Below, one piece after another: positions 21,700-29,187 of a DNA stretch of 42,759 nt. The number at the start of each line of letters is the position of its first letter. The stretch's first letter is position 1. Under the pieces are notes generated by a model. It worked only from the letters and a program-made list of their open reading frames with translations, was not told the DNA's origin and did not search any database. The position numbers and the translations under genes are program-made. The stretch is from a virus, in the IMG/VR virus record IMGVR_UViG_3300020478_000016, positions 1 through 42,759 of that record; one strand, given 5' to 3'.

Positions 21700-22440
21700 A
21701 TGTCAAGAAATAAATTAGTTCCTTATCGTCCTCTAGAGATGATGAGAGATACGAAGTTGACTCCTAGTAGTTTTGATGATTTCATTGGTGTTTGGCCAAA
21801 TTTTATACCAAAACCATTCTGCGAGAAAATTATTAAGTATGGAGATGCTATGCTTAATGGTGATGGAGCAGATTATAATTCACCAGTAGAGGTAGCAGAA
21901 GGACTTGCTGGTAGATTTAGATCACCACAAGATATAGCAGATATATTACCACCTGGTATTGATCATACACAGGATGTTATGCATGGTAGTCAAATGTATG
22001 CAGGTAATGTGAATAGAGACGATACTTCATTCCTTTTGAATTATGCTGATGCTAACTGGAATATACAATGTAATCAATTTCTTAAATCATGTATTGCACA
22101 TTATTTGGATAAGTATAGTCAATTACAAAGAGTTGGATTGATATCATCTGATACTAAATTTCAAAGGACTGCACCTGGTGGTGGATATCATACATGGCAT
22201 TATGAGAATGGATCATATTATTTTGCACAGAGAGAAGTAACATGGATGGCATATCTTAATGATATTGATGATGGTGGGGAAACTGAATTCTTATATCAAA
22301 AGAGGAGAATAAAACCAACAGCAGGTACAGTTGTGATGTTCCCTGCAGGTTATACACATGTACATAGAGGTGGTTTAGTTCTAGGAGAAAAGGATAAATA
22401 TATAATAACGGGTTGGTATATTAAAACAGGGGATAAGTAA
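21700..22440 (+). CDS. 2OG-Fe(II) oxygenase, prolyl-4-hydroxylase-like
   Basis: A 246-aa protein. The double-stranded beta-helix core is visible from about residue 155: GGGYHTWHYENGSYY supplies the first metal ligands (H167-x-E169), then MAYLNDIDDGGETEF, KPTAGTVVMFPAGYTHVHRG (distal His 220 or 222) and KYIITGWY with a 2OG-binding Lys near 233. These are the hallmarks of phage-encoded P4H-type dioxygenases. It follows the 1,135-aa fibre gene by 13 nt, probably in the same late transcript. The substrate is unknown; hydroxylation of a virion protein is a position-based guess. Confidence 0.82.
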   Translation: MSRNKLVPYRPLEMMRDTKLTPSSFDDFIGVWPNFIPKPFCEKIIKYGDAMLNGDGADYNSPVEVAEGLAGRFRSPQDIADILPPGIDHTQDVMHGSQMYAGNVNRDDTSFLLNYADANWNIQCNQFLKSCIAHYLDKYSQLQRVGLISSDTKFQRTAPGGGYHTWHYENGSYYFAQREVTWMAYLNDIDDGGETEFLYQKRRIKPTAGTVVMFPAGYTHVHRGGLVLGEKDKYIITGWYIKTGDK

Positions 22441-22444
22441 CACC

Positions 22445-23401
22445 ATGGCAGAAATACAATTAAGGAGTGCAATTATTGAGTTTGATTGTTTAAACAATCA
22501 GCTTCGTTACCTTGAAGACCTGTATGTTAGTCCTAATGGAGAAAGGACTATTGTACCTACGTTTAAGATAGATGAGCAACTTAAGGATAGGTTTCTTGAA
22601 AACTATCTAGATAGTTTTTGGCATTCAGAAAAAGATCAATTAGAACATATTGTATTCTATTCTGATGGTTCAGCACAGTGTCAGAAGAGAAAGTTGAGGT
22701 ATGATTTTAATACAGAATCACAGTATTGGGAGTCATATGCTTTTACTGATATGTCTGCTGAACAAATACAAAATTTGTGCATGACATTTAAAAATTTACT
22801 CAACACACAGACAATAGTTAAAGAGTTTAATATTGAGAATAGAATCAAGAAAGTTGATGAGAATCTCTTGTTCTTTGATCAGACTCTTGGTAAGAGAATA
22901 GGTGAAAGAGATCAGTTGTTGTCAGTTACTGATTGGAGAGTATTACCTGATATTGAGGATAGTTATGTTGGTGAGAAGGATGAGTGGATTAAATATAGAG
23001 TAGAATTAAGGAAGTTATGTAAGCAGGGTGTTGATGATTATGATACTCCATTAGAGTTATTCAAATCAATAACTGAAATGAAATGGCCTGTTGATCCAAA
23101 GATATATCGTGAGAAGTATCCTAATGGTCAAGATGCTAATGGTAATGCTGTTGAGTATCTCAAGGCAGATGATGATAATCAATGGGTAGAGAGAGAAACT
23201 GATTCATCAACAGATATTATTCATAGTAAGTTACTTAATATTGGTGAATTGCGTCAGAGATATGCTGATACAAATAAAATTGTAACTCAAGAAGTTCGTG
23301 AGATGATGCAACTACTGAAGTATGAGGATTTTGTTGAAGGTGGAATTGACTATACTAGAGTATACACACAGGATGAAATAGATGCTCTCAACGCTGAATG
23401 A
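22445..23401 (+). CDS. Tail-fibre assembly/chaperone-like protein
   Basis: A 318-aa protein 4 nt downstream of the oxygenase. Residues about 155-195 (GERDQLLSVTDWRVLPDI ... DEWIKYRVELRKLCK) match the signature of phage tail assembly chaperone domains, whose usual form is RDxLLxxTDWxxxPD...WxxYRxxLR. The N-terminal 150 residues are charged and unassigned. It stands right after the fibre genes, as tail-fibre chaperones often do. It could help fold the collar or adhesin fibres; the domain call is moderately strong and the client is inferred. Confidence 0.7.
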   Translation: MAEIQLRSAIIEFDCLNNQLRYLEDLYVSPNGERTIVPTFKIDEQLKDRFLENYLDSFWHSEKDQLEHIVFYSDGSAQCQKRKLRYDFNTESQYWESYAFTDMSAEQIQNLCMTFKNLLNTQTIVKEFNIENRIKKVDENLLFFDQTLGKRIGERDQLLSVTDWRVLPDIEDSYVGEKDEWIKYRVELRKLCKQGVDDYDTPLELFKSITEMKWPVDPKIYREKYPNGQDANGNAVEYLKADDDNQWVERETDSSTDIIHSKLLNIGELRQRYADTNKIVTQEVREMMQLLKYEDFVEGGIDYTRVYTQDEIDALNAE

Positions 23402-24032
23402 TCTGCTTAATGAACAGCAGGTAAATTATATAACATCATATTATAAAAAAGAAAACTTTCAATGTGGATCAAATAGTAATCCAGATACTGAAGTAAAGAA
23501 TAATTTAGAGATGAAGTATGATGTGCAGAACAATGCTTTATCTAAATTATTACTTAAGACACTTACTGCTGAAAGTAGATTAGTATACATGCTAATTAAG
23601 TCTTTATCACAGTTTTATTTTCTGTGGTATAATGAGGGATCATTTTACAATTGGCATTTAGATAACTATCCTGAATGTGGTGGTGTTAAGGCAGACATGA
23701 GTATGACTATATGGTTGAATGATCCTGATGAATATGAGGGTGGAGAGTTAATAGTTAAGGTTGGTAATCAGGAAACAATACACAAACCAAAGAAAGGTAC
23801 TGCTTTAATATACAGTACAGGATTATTACATAAGGTTAATCCTGTTACTAAAGGAGATAGGAAGGTTGCAGTTGCATGGTATGAGAGTCGTATTGAAGAT
23901 ACATTTATGAGAAATGCTATGGTTGATTATGGACTGATGCTTGATGAATTAACTCCTAATTTAACAAAGGATCAGTTATTTCAGCTTGAGAATTTTAGAG
24001 TGAAGATGGTGAGAGAATATGGTAAAAGATAA
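23382..24032 (+). CDS. 2OG-Fe(II) oxygenase, PKHD-type hydroxylase-like
   Basis: A 216-aa protein whose ATG overlaps the preceding gene by 20 bp. The core reads FLWYNEGSFYNWHLDN (H92-x-D94), MSMTIWLNDPDEYEGGEL, KKGTALIYSTGLLHKVNPV (distal H150) and KGDRKVAVAWYES (R160, the 2OG carboxylate ligand). This is the PKHD/PiuC-YbiX pattern and the catalytic set is complete. The length is close to the usual ~220 aa of that family. It is in a run of three oxygenases downstream of the fibre genes. The substrate is unknown. Confidence 0.85.
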   Translation: MLSTLNDLLNEQQVNYITSYYKKENFQCGSNSNPDTEVKNNLEMKYDVQNNALSKLLLKTLTAESRLVYMLIKSLSQFYFLWYNEGSFYNWHLDNYPECGGVKADMSMTIWLNDPDEYEGGELIVKVGNQETIHKPKKGTALIYSTGLLHKVNPVTKGDRKVAVAWYESRIEDTFMRNAMVDYGLMLDELTPNLTKDQLFQLENFRVKMVREYGKR

Positions 24033-24540
24033 TGTCAGTGTATATGATAATTTCTTTAATAAAGAAGATTATAACACCATATTAAAGAAAGTAGAAGAAC
24101 CAAATTGGAGTTGGGGTCACACTAGCTATTCTCCTGATCATCCACATTATAATCAATGTACACCATTTTGGCATATGGATTTACGTGATGATGAGTTCTT
24201 CACTGGTCACCTTCTAAATAAGATACAGGAGCTAGTACCACAGTATGATCTCCTCAATGTGTATGCAAATGGTCATACATATGGTTTAGATGGTACATTC
24301 CATCAAGATGCATACGATGATAAAGGTAGAACTTTCTTATTATATGCAAACAAAAAGTGGCTCAAACAATGGGGTGGAATGACCTCATTTTATAAAGATA
24401 ATAATGAAGTACATAGTTTATATCCATCACCTAATAAAGGAATACTATTCCCAGGTATGATATTCCATCGTGCATCATCACTATCAAGACTATTCATTGG
24501 GTTAAGAGTTACAATTGCATGGAAACTACAACGTAAATAA
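24019..24540 (+). CDS. 2OG-Fe(II) oxygenase
   Basis: A 173-aa protein overlapping the previous gene by 14 bp. It has DGTFHQDAYDDKGRTFLLY (H95-x-D97), KQWGGMTSFYKD, a SPNKGILFPGMIFHRASS segment with distal H150, and GLRVTIAWKL with R163. The catalytic residues look complete and the fold is the compact phage type without an accessory domain. This is the third consecutive oxygenase and is clearly divergent from the other two, so it is not a recent tandem duplicate. Confidence 0.8.
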   Translation: MVKDNVSVYDNFFNKEDYNTILKKVEEPNWSWGHTSYSPDHPHYNQCTPFWHMDLRDDEFFTGHLLNKIQELVPQYDLLNVYANGHTYGLDGTFHQDAYDDKGRTFLLYANKKWLKQWGGMTSFYKDNNEVHSLYPSPNKGILFPGMIFHRASSLSRLFIGLRVTIAWKLQRK

Positions 24541-24542
24541 AC

Positions 24543-24893
24543 ATGGAAATTACATCAGAATATCAATTATATAATTTAGAGCATACTATTGGTGCATATG
24601 CCAAGGCAATTGGTAAACCAGTAGTATATCTTCGATCATATGGTTGGAATAATAGTAGTGATGTAACAAAGATCAATGCATCTAGAGATGTATATAAAGA
24701 GTTTTTACCAATTGAATGGTTTAATGAACTAGATGAATCAGAGTTTAGTTTTGTTGTGTTGGATAGATTAGGTAACATGGCAGACTTTTTGCAGGATACT
24801 TTTCCTGTTAGTCAAGCATCAGTTGAAACAGAGATGTACATATATTATGCACTCTATAATGATGAAGGACAAGTTATTGCAGACAACGAATGA
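24543..24893 (+). CDS. Conserved-looking hypothetical protein, 116 aa
   Basis: The ATG lies 2 nt after the previous stop and the end overlaps the next start (ATGA). The protein is acidic with no transmembrane segment; the first half has VYLRSYGWNNSSDV and the second half FSFVVLDRLGNMADF. I do not recognise a family. Its place between the oxygenases and the 349-aa gene suggests it belongs to the same transcript. Confidence 0.6.
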   Translation: MEITSEYQLYNLEHTIGAYAKAIGKPVVYLRSYGWNNSSDVTKINASRDVYKEFLPIEWFNELDESEFSFVVLDRLGNMADFLQDTFPVSQASVETEMYIYYALYNDEGQVIADNE

Positions 24894-25939
24894 TATTCAA
24901 CGATTACTACACAGTACACGAGAAATATAGTTTAGTACGACAAGAACGTATTTGTTCGTATTCTGAAATGCCATGGTTGTATACAACATTGGTAGATGAT
25001 CAATATAAACCATCGTTTGATAGTATTACTAAAGAACGATTGAATAAAGCATTGGGATTTAATTATATTATTGGTAATAAGGATACTATTAAGAAAGAAC
25101 TTCATTTCCTTGGCATTAATCATACTAATAAAACAGATGGTATTATAGATTATAGAACTAGATTCAGATATAACTGGGCTGTTGTAAATAATTCAGAGAA
25201 GAATCACTTCATTGGATCTACTGGCACATCTCATTTACAAGAGGTACATGATAAGATAAGTCAGTTAGTAACACCAACAAGAAATGGTGAGAGCTGGTAT
25301 ACAGGCATGAGGCATGATGCAACAGGTCTAGCAAAATCTATTGAGATTACTGATGCAGAATATGATGTGTCAATGTATAATAATACTATGTTGACAGAAC
25401 TAAATGATTATTCAAGAAGGAACTATACATTTATTCATGGTGTATTAAATGTTGGTTTAGATGATAAAGTATCAATGGTATGCAGACTAGCATATCCTCA
25501 AAAGATAACAAGAACAAATCCTCAATCATTAGTTGTAACTAATCCTCAATTATATCGTAACAAAATTAATATATCAGCTGAACAGGCAACAAATAGACAC
25601 TTGTTTGGTATGAGGCAGTATGATTTCCTTACACTAGATCAGATTAATTATATCTACGACGAAATTTATATTGCTGATCATGATCATGATACACGCAGAC
25701 GTACATGGATACATGAGGATTTTGATAATAGAAAGAGCAATAATAATAGTGATTTTAGAATTGATCTTGAGTTCCAGTTTACAGGTGACCAATTAGATGA
25801 TATAATATGCAGTAGAGTACTGTTCCATAAGTTTAAGGATGTTGAGAGATCAAGACCTTGGACCGCAGAGAATGAGGCATCTAGATCAAATCCTGTTGTA
25901 TTCTACCCAAATAGAACTAGATCATCTAATTATAAATAA
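24890..25939 (+). CDS. Hypothetical protein, 349 aa, end of the late unit
   Basis: Starts with a 4-nt ATGA overlap. It is soluble and rich in Asn, Asp, Tyr and Arg, with an HDHDTRRRTWIHEDFDN stretch near residue 265 that could be metal-binding but matches no family I know. The stop codon is embedded in a late promoter sequence (TATAAATAA), so promoter and gene end overlap. Because it closes the fibre/oxygenase run, a virion or assembly role is possible but not shown. Confidence 0.6.
   Translation: MIFNDYYTVHEKYSLVRQERICSYSEMPWLYTTLVDDQYKPSFDSITKERLNKALGFNYIIGNKDTIKKELHFLGINHTNKTDGIIDYRTRFRYNWAVVNNSEKNHFIGSTGTSHLQEVHDKISQLVTPTRNGESWYTGMRHDATGLAKSIEITDAEYDVSMYNNTMLTELNDYSRRNYTFIHGVLNVGLDDKVSMVCRLAYPQKITRTNPQSLVVTNPQLYRNKINISAEQATNRHLFGMRQYDFLTLDQINYIYDEIYIADHDHDTRRRTWIHEDFDNRKSNNNSDFRIDLEFQFTGDQLDDIICSRVLFHKFKDVERSRPWTAENEASRSNPVVFYPNRTRSSNYK
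25931..25938 (+). promoter_or_regulatory. T4-type late promoter overlapping a stop codon
   Basis: An exact TATAAATA encodes the last Tyr-Lys and most of the TAA of the 349-aa gene. It is 25 nt upstream of a 49-aa gene and could drive the small-gene run that includes the NifU-like gene. An exact 8-mer in AT-rich coding DNA can arise by chance, but the position at a gene boundary supports it. Confidence 0.6.
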
Positions 25940-25963
25940 CAGCGTCAATATTCTCAAAAACTA

Positions 25964-26113
25964 ATGAAAAAGGTAAAAGCAGCATTTGATAAAGTTGTTG
26001 AGTGGGATAAACAAGCAATTGCTTATGGTCAGAAGAGATTTGGATGGACTGACTATCAAGTAGTTTGTATCTCATTCGCTAAAGGATTCATTATAGGTGC
26101 TATTTTGTTGTGA
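25964..26113 (+). CDS. Small protein with C-terminal hydrophobic segment, 49 aa
   Basis: ATG 25 nt after the late promoter. A basic amphipathic N-terminus (MKKVKAAFDKVVEWDKQ) is followed by YGQKRFGWTDYQ and a hydrophobic end (FAKGFIIGAILL), so it may be membrane-associated. Its stop overlaps the GTG of the next micro-gene (GTGA). No family recognised. Confidence 0.6.
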   Translation: MKKVKAAFDKVVEWDKQAIAYGQKRFGWTDYQVVCISFAKGFIIGAILL

Positions 26114-26217
26114 TTGATACATCTTGGTCCAGTATTCGTATTGGACTAGTAATGATATTAGGTGTAATTTGGTTCTATTTGTTAAATGATTACATAAGAA
26201 ATAATGACAGAGAATGA
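26110..26217 (+). CDS. One-helix membrane micropeptide, 35 aa
   Basis: GTG start overlapping the previous TGA by 4 nt; the stop lies inside the next gene, so the frame is coupled at both ends. The sequence reads IDTSWSSIR then a single transmembrane helix (IGLVMILGVIWFYLL) and a charged tail NDYIRNNDRE. Positive charge after the helix is compatible with a cytoplasmic C-terminus. Function unknown. Confidence 0.5.
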   Translation: MIDTSWSSIRIGLVMILGVIWFYLLNDYIRNNDRE

Positions 26218-26455
26218 ATTAACTCCCAAAAATGTTAACGATGCACTTGATATTATGCGACCATATATTGAGGCAGATGGAGGATATTTGGAATTTGTTG
26301 AAATAGATTATATTGATGAAGGTCCAGTAGTTAAAGTTAGATTGTTAGGTGCATGTGCATCATGTGCAATGTCATCTCAAACATTAAAAATGGGAATTGA
26401 GAGACAATTACAAGAGCAATTCCCTGAAATTGTTGAAGTTATACAGGTATTATAA
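26204..26455 (+). CDS. NifU C-terminal (Nfu-type) Fe-S scaffold domain protein
   Basis: An 83-aa protein that is essentially a stand-alone NifU C-terminal domain: NDALDIMRPYIEADGGYLEF at residues 12-31, VKVRLLGACASCAMSS with the C51-x-x-C54 cluster-binding pair, then TLKMGIERQLQEQFPEI. Nfu domains dimerise to hold a [4Fe-4S] cluster and pass it to apoproteins; in cyanobacteria Nfu serves photosystem I. Both cysteines are kept, so it is probably functional. It could supply Fe-S clusters to host or phage enzymes during infection (inference). Confidence 0.88.
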   Translation: MTENELTPKNVNDALDIMRPYIEADGGYLEFVEIDYIDEGPVVKVRLLGACASCAMSSQTLKMGIERQLQEQFPEIVEVIQVL

Positions 26456-26595
26456 TGAATAAAAGAGATAGACAAGAGATGAAAGATTTGATCCTTGAGA
26501 CACTTAATGAATGGCATTACGAGAAAACTTATAGACGATTTGCTGGTAAGACACCTGAAGAACTGTCACAATATCACACTAATACTAAAAAATAG
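26455..26595 (+). CDS. Small basic/charged protein, 46 aa
   Basis: The ATG overlaps the TAA of the NifU-like gene (TAATG), so it is probably co-translated. It is helical and charged (MNKRDRQEMKDLILETLNEW, then KTYRRFAGKTPEELSQY). No known domain. Its coupling to the Fe-S scaffold gene is the only clue to function. Confidence 0.5.
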   Translation: MNKRDRQEMKDLILETLNEWHYEKTYRRFAGKTPEELSQYHTNTKK

Positions 26596-26644
26596 TAGTG
26601 TATCATGTTATGAGGAACTAAATACTCCAGTTTGACAACTATTA

Positions 26645-26839
26645 ATGAAAGATCAAAACTCTATTCTAGAACACGAGACACAAGACCAGAAATGGAATCG
26701 TGGTCTAGATCTCTTTATTGAATCAGTTCAGAAACCAGATAATGCATTACGTGGTTGTGCTCATAACCAAAAATGTTATAATGAGTTGATGGATGTAAGA
26801 GAACATGTGCTAGAATACCTCAAGACTATTAGAAAATGA
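26645..26839 (+). CDS. Hypothetical protein, 64 aa
   Basis: A soluble, helical, acidic protein with two Cys (ALRGCAHNQKCYNELMDVR). It follows a 49-nt gap in which I see no clear promoter or terminator. Its last bases overlap the next ATG (ATGA). Unknown function. Confidence 0.55.
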   Translation: MKDQNSILEHETQDQKWNRGLDLFIESVQKPDNALRGCAHNQKCYNELMDVREHVLEYLKTIRK

Positions 26840-27183
26840 CTGAATTAGTTTTTCTATTCTCTGGTTATTATGCATATCCTGAACCAGTTATTCCTGATTA
26901 TCAAACTGAATATGTAGAACATAGAGCTTGGGTTCCTTGGGTTAAACATGAATGGAAAGAAAACAATGGTGTACGAACATATACCAGTGAAACTAATCAA
27001 GTTAATCCTTTTATTAGGAGAGCACCTTTAGATAGGACTCCTTTTGCTGCATATGATGAGTTTATGAAAGCAGATAAATTGAGAAGGGGAATTATGCATG
27101 AGGAACTAATGCACAGAAATAAAGCAGATATTGAACGGATTAGTTCTAAAAGTTTTCAGAATACTTTACGCTATTCTTTTTAA
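26836..27183 (+). CDS. Hypothetical protein, 115 aa
   Basis: ATGA overlap with the previous gene. Starts MTELVFLFSGYYAYPEPVIP; the middle is aromatic-rich (HRAWVPWVKHEWKENNG) and the C-terminal third is charged and helical (KADKLRRGIMHEELMHRNKA). The short hydrophobic start is too brief and too Tyr-rich for a convincing signal peptide. No family recognised. Confidence 0.58.
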   Translation: MTELVFLFSGYYAYPEPVIPDYQTEYVEHRAWVPWVKHEWKENNGVRTYTSETNQVNPFIRRAPLDRTPFAAYDEFMKADKLRRGIMHEELMHRNKADIERISSKSFQNTLRYSF

Positions 27184-27214
27184 AATCATATATAGTAAGA
27201 AATGAGGGAGTTTA

Positions 27215-27415
27215 ATGCTGATTACGATTGATCTATCTGCGGTAATACTATATCTTATCGTTTCAGATCCTATCTGGCAATCAAGATTGATTGTTAGAAC
27301 TACTGATGCATGGGAATCATGGCGTAAACGTAGTCGTGTAGCAAGACTCCTTAATAAGATTGAATACGTCTTTGAGAAGTACAATCTAAAGAACGAGGTA
27401 ACTGCTAAAGTATAA
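27215..27415 (+). CDS. Membrane-anchored small protein, 66 aa
   Basis: ATG preceded by a GAGGGAG Shine-Dalgarno sequence at a suitable distance. An N-terminal hydrophobic helix (ITIDLSAVILYLIVSDP) is followed by a strongly basic, probably cytoplasmic helix (WESWRKRSRVARLLNKIEYVFEKYN). It looks like an N-out/C-in membrane anchor with a helical tail. Function unknown. Confidence 0.6.
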   Translation: MLITIDLSAVILYLIVSDPIWQSRLIVRTTDAWESWRKRSRVARLLNKIEYVFEKYNLKNEVTAKV

Positions 27416-27419
27416 GAAC

Positions 27420-27605
27420 ATGACTAACTATGATATATTAGTTGACACAATCAACCAAAAGTTGTATGAAGTATATACTATGGGTCAAACATTAGATGAC
27501 AGTGATTGGGATGATGATACAGCATCAACCATATCAACCAACATAATAGAACTTGTTGAAGATCACCAGTCTAATCCACGAAGTAAGTGGAGAGCAAGTG
27601 ACTGA
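27420..27605 (+). CDS. Small acidic protein, 61 aa
   Basis: ATG 4 nt after the upstream stop. Very acidic (GQTLDDSDWDDDTAST), predicted helical. Its last 8 nt overlap the GTG start of the following oxygenase, suggesting coupled translation. Function unknown. Confidence 0.55.
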   Translation: MTNYDILVDTINQKLYEVYTMGQTLDDSDWDDDTASTISTNIIELVEDHQSNPRSKWRASD

Positions 27606-28260
27606 TATCTTCCCTATATTTCCTACACCTGTTATAGTTGGTGAGTTTAAACATCAGAAGAAGTGGAAGAAGATATTCAAAGAACAGTTTGATAATGTTG
27701 ATCGTAGACCAGATACGTGGACACAACCATTAAATACATCTTTTCCACAGATAGAAGATGATGATCCTTATGTGTCACCTGACATAAGAGATGACATACA
27801 ATCAGATCTTCTTATGCATGTTAAAGATACCATGAAAGAATATAATATGCCAAGTAGTGTATTTTTTTCTGAATTCTGGTATAATGCATATTATAGTGGA
27901 CAAGGACAAGAGAATCACGATCATTTATCAGAAGTAAATCACAATCCCTTTTGGTCTGGGATATACTTCTGTCGTAATTGTTTCCCTGGTTCTTTAACTC
28001 TATCACGTAGAGAGCAATCATTTAGGTTACAACAGTATTATGACTGGGATAATACTGCTCCACAATTAGAACAGTATTACAGGACAAGAATACAACCACC
28101 TATATCTGATGGCACTGTCGTGTTGTTTCCACCTCATGTCTTACATCAAGTCACTACTGATGATAGAAATGAAAAGAACATGAGATTAACATTCTCTTTT
28201 AATGTATACAGAGAGAAAATCCAAGTACAATTATCTAACAACAAATTAGTTGAAGTATAA
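27598..28260 (+). CDS. 2OG-Fe(II) oxygenase, 2OG-FeII_Oxy_5-like
   Basis: I chose GTG at 27598 rather than the upstream TTG because homologous proteins begin with the 'FPTP' motif (IFPIFPTPVIVGEF) and the GTG overlaps the previous stop. This gives 220 aa. The core reads FFSEFWYNAYYSGQGQENHDH (H107/H109), SGIYFCRN, SDGTVVLFPPHVLHQV (distal H183) and KNMRLTFSFNV (R196). This pattern is typical of the putative 2OG-Fe(II) oxygenases common in T4-like cyanophages. It is separate from the fibre-linked oxygenases, so its substrate may differ. One TTTTCCACA occurs within it at 27741. Confidence 0.82.
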   Translation: MTDIFPIFPTPVIVGEFKHQKKWKKIFKEQFDNVDRRPDTWTQPLNTSFPQIEDDDPYVSPDIRDDIQSDLLMHVKDTMKEYNMPSSVFFSEFWYNAYYSGQGQENHDHLSEVNHNPFWSGIYFCRNCFPGSLTLSRREQSFRLQQYYDWDNTAPQLEQYYRTRIQPPISDGTVVLFPPHVLHQVTTDDRNEKNMRLTFSFNVYREKIQVQLSNNKLVEV

Positions 28261-28262
28261 CT

Positions 28263-28496
28263 ATGGCACTAACTGAACAAGTTGAGACATCACTACGTGA
28301 TGCACAATCAAATTTGCGTAATGCATTAGCATTTGCTGCACGTACAGAGAAACCTTATATTAACATGCATATTGGTAAGATGATGCATGACATAGACAAT
28401 TTAATAGATGTCCACGAGATACTAGAGAAGGTAGATAATCGTGAGAAGGGAGACAGAGGACGTTGGGGTCCATTTATTGGTGACTTTGAAACGTAA
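28263..28496 (+). CDS. Helical hypothetical protein, 77 aa
   Basis: ATG 2 nt after the oxygenase stop. Predominantly helical (TEQVETSLRDAQSNLRNALA, MHDIDNLIDVHEILEKVDN) with a Gly/Arg tail (KGDRGRWGPFIG). No domain recognised; probably co-transcribed with the oxygenase. Confidence 0.6.
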   Translation: MALTEQVETSLRDAQSNLRNALAFAARTEKPYINMHIGKMMHDIDNLIDVHEILEKVDNREKGDRGRWGPFIGDFET

Positions 28497-28534
28497 TCTT
28501 ACACAAACCGAAAGATATCCTAAAGAAAACGCTG

Positions 28535-28563
28535 TTTTGTGTTCGTTTCGTGTTATATATTAT
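28535..28563 (+). promoter_or_regulatory. Candidate early promoter
   Basis: A weak -35 (TTTTGT), a 17-nt spacer and -10 TATTAT, followed 4 nt later by AGTTCAACAC, the same initial sequence seen after many -10 boxes in this window. The 51-aa gene begins 20 nt downstream. Confidence 0.5.
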
Positions 28564-28583
28564 GGGGAGTTCAACACAAATAG

Positions 28584-28739
28584 ATGTTTCAATCACTTAA
28601 ATGGACAGAAGATGGGGAACTATCTGATGTAGACATGGCAAGGATATTAGATGCTCTAGGTAATGAGAAACTAGTTAAGTGTAAGGTTAAAGAAGAGGAA
28701 CCTGCTGAAGAATTAAACCCACTTCGATCTCCACTTTAA
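28584..28739 (+). CDS. Small acidic protein, 51 aa
   Basis: MFQSLKWTEDGELSDVDMAR start, then an acidic Lys/Glu-rich region (KCKVKEEEPAEELNP). It has its own candidate promoter. Its 3' end overlaps the 3' end of the convergent minus-strand gene by 27 bp, and a strong hairpin about 45 nt after the stop could end its transcript. Unknown function. Confidence 0.6.
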   Translation: MFQSLKWTEDGELSDVDMARILDALGNEKLVKCKVKEEEPAEELNPLRSPL

Positions 28740-29105
28740 TGGGTGGAAGTAAGACGATATCTCATCCAGTGTAAAAATATAGAATGGAGCAGAGTTTATA
28801 TGATTCTGCTCCATTTTTGTCATCCTATGTTTACCATCGACTAATCTGTATGGTTTACCAGGTGGATTTGGTGTGTCTTTTAATACTATGCCAGGATACC
28901 TGTAGTCACACATCATTAGTCTTAATTTATTGATTCTAATCCATTCAGGATCAAGTATATTATATTGTTTACTACCTATGTCTTTAAATGATATAGTTTG
29001 TAGCCTATCATCTGTTAATAAATGTTCTATGCTAGGAAGATATATTGTAGCATCATAGTTAAATATTCGCCAAATCCCTTTGGCATCATGGTTACCAGTC
29101 AACAT
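28713..29105 (-). CDS. Minus-strand ParB/sulfiredoxin-like hypothetical protein, 130 aa
   Basis: The only convincing minus-strand gene in the window. The C-terminal half reads LRLMMCDYRYPGIVLKD, NPPGKPYRLVDGKHRMTKME and SAPFYIFTLDEI. The (R/Y)xxDGKHR core after a Tyr-Pro-Gly turn resembles the ParB/Srx-like fold of small phage proteins that end in a 'DGxHR' loop. The N-terminal half is unassigned; its GNHD is not supported as a phosphoesterase site. A late-type CATAAATA on the minus strand lies 33 nt upstream of the ATG. The gene converges on the 51-aa gene. An internal Met start is possible. Confidence 0.65.
   Translation of the reverse strand: MLTGNHDAKGIWRIFNYDATIYLPSIEHLLTDDRLQTISFKDIGSKQYNILDPEWIRINKLRLMMCDYRYPGIVLKDTPNPPGKPYRLVDGKHRMTKMEQNHINSAPFYIFTLDEISSYFHPLKWRSKWV
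28783..28818. terminator. Strong hairpin/T-tract terminator inside the minus-strand gene
   Basis: An 11-bp perfect stem (AATGGAGCAGA / TCTGCTCCATT) with an 11-nt loop is followed by TTT on the + side and preceded by an A-run on the other, so it can act for + transcripts coming from the 51-aa gene. It lies within the minus-strand coding sequence. Confidence 0.65.
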
Positions 29106-29134
29106 TACGATATTGTTAAGAATGATTGAATCGC

Positions 29135-29163
29135 TTGTATTTATGGGTCAATCATGTTAATAT
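29135..29163 (+). promoter_or_regulatory. Sigma-70-like promoter for the 29.2-31.6 kb gene run
   Basis: TTGTAT, a 17-nt spacer, then TAATAT. It points toward the 43-aa gene starting 25 nt downstream and overlaps a late-type promoter on the other strand. Confidence 0.55.
29138..29145 (-). promoter_or_regulatory. Late-type promoter on minus strand
   Basis: On the minus strand this reads CATAAATA, one mismatch from the late consensus and identical to the box upstream of gp25. It is 33 nt before the ATG of the minus-strand gene. Confidence 0.5.
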
Positions 29164-29187
29164 ACCTTGTCCTTCGCAGTTAGAGTT

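Noticed and set aside
27741-27749. TTTTCCACA in the fourth oxygenase gene
   Set aside because: A single isolated copy 8 kb from the cluster, encoding an ordinary Phe-Pro; treated as chance.
29079-29105. GNHD at the N-terminus of the minus-strand protein, as in metallophosphoesterases
   Set aside because: The other metallophosphoesterase motifs (DxH, GDxxD, GHxH) are missing and the protein is too short.
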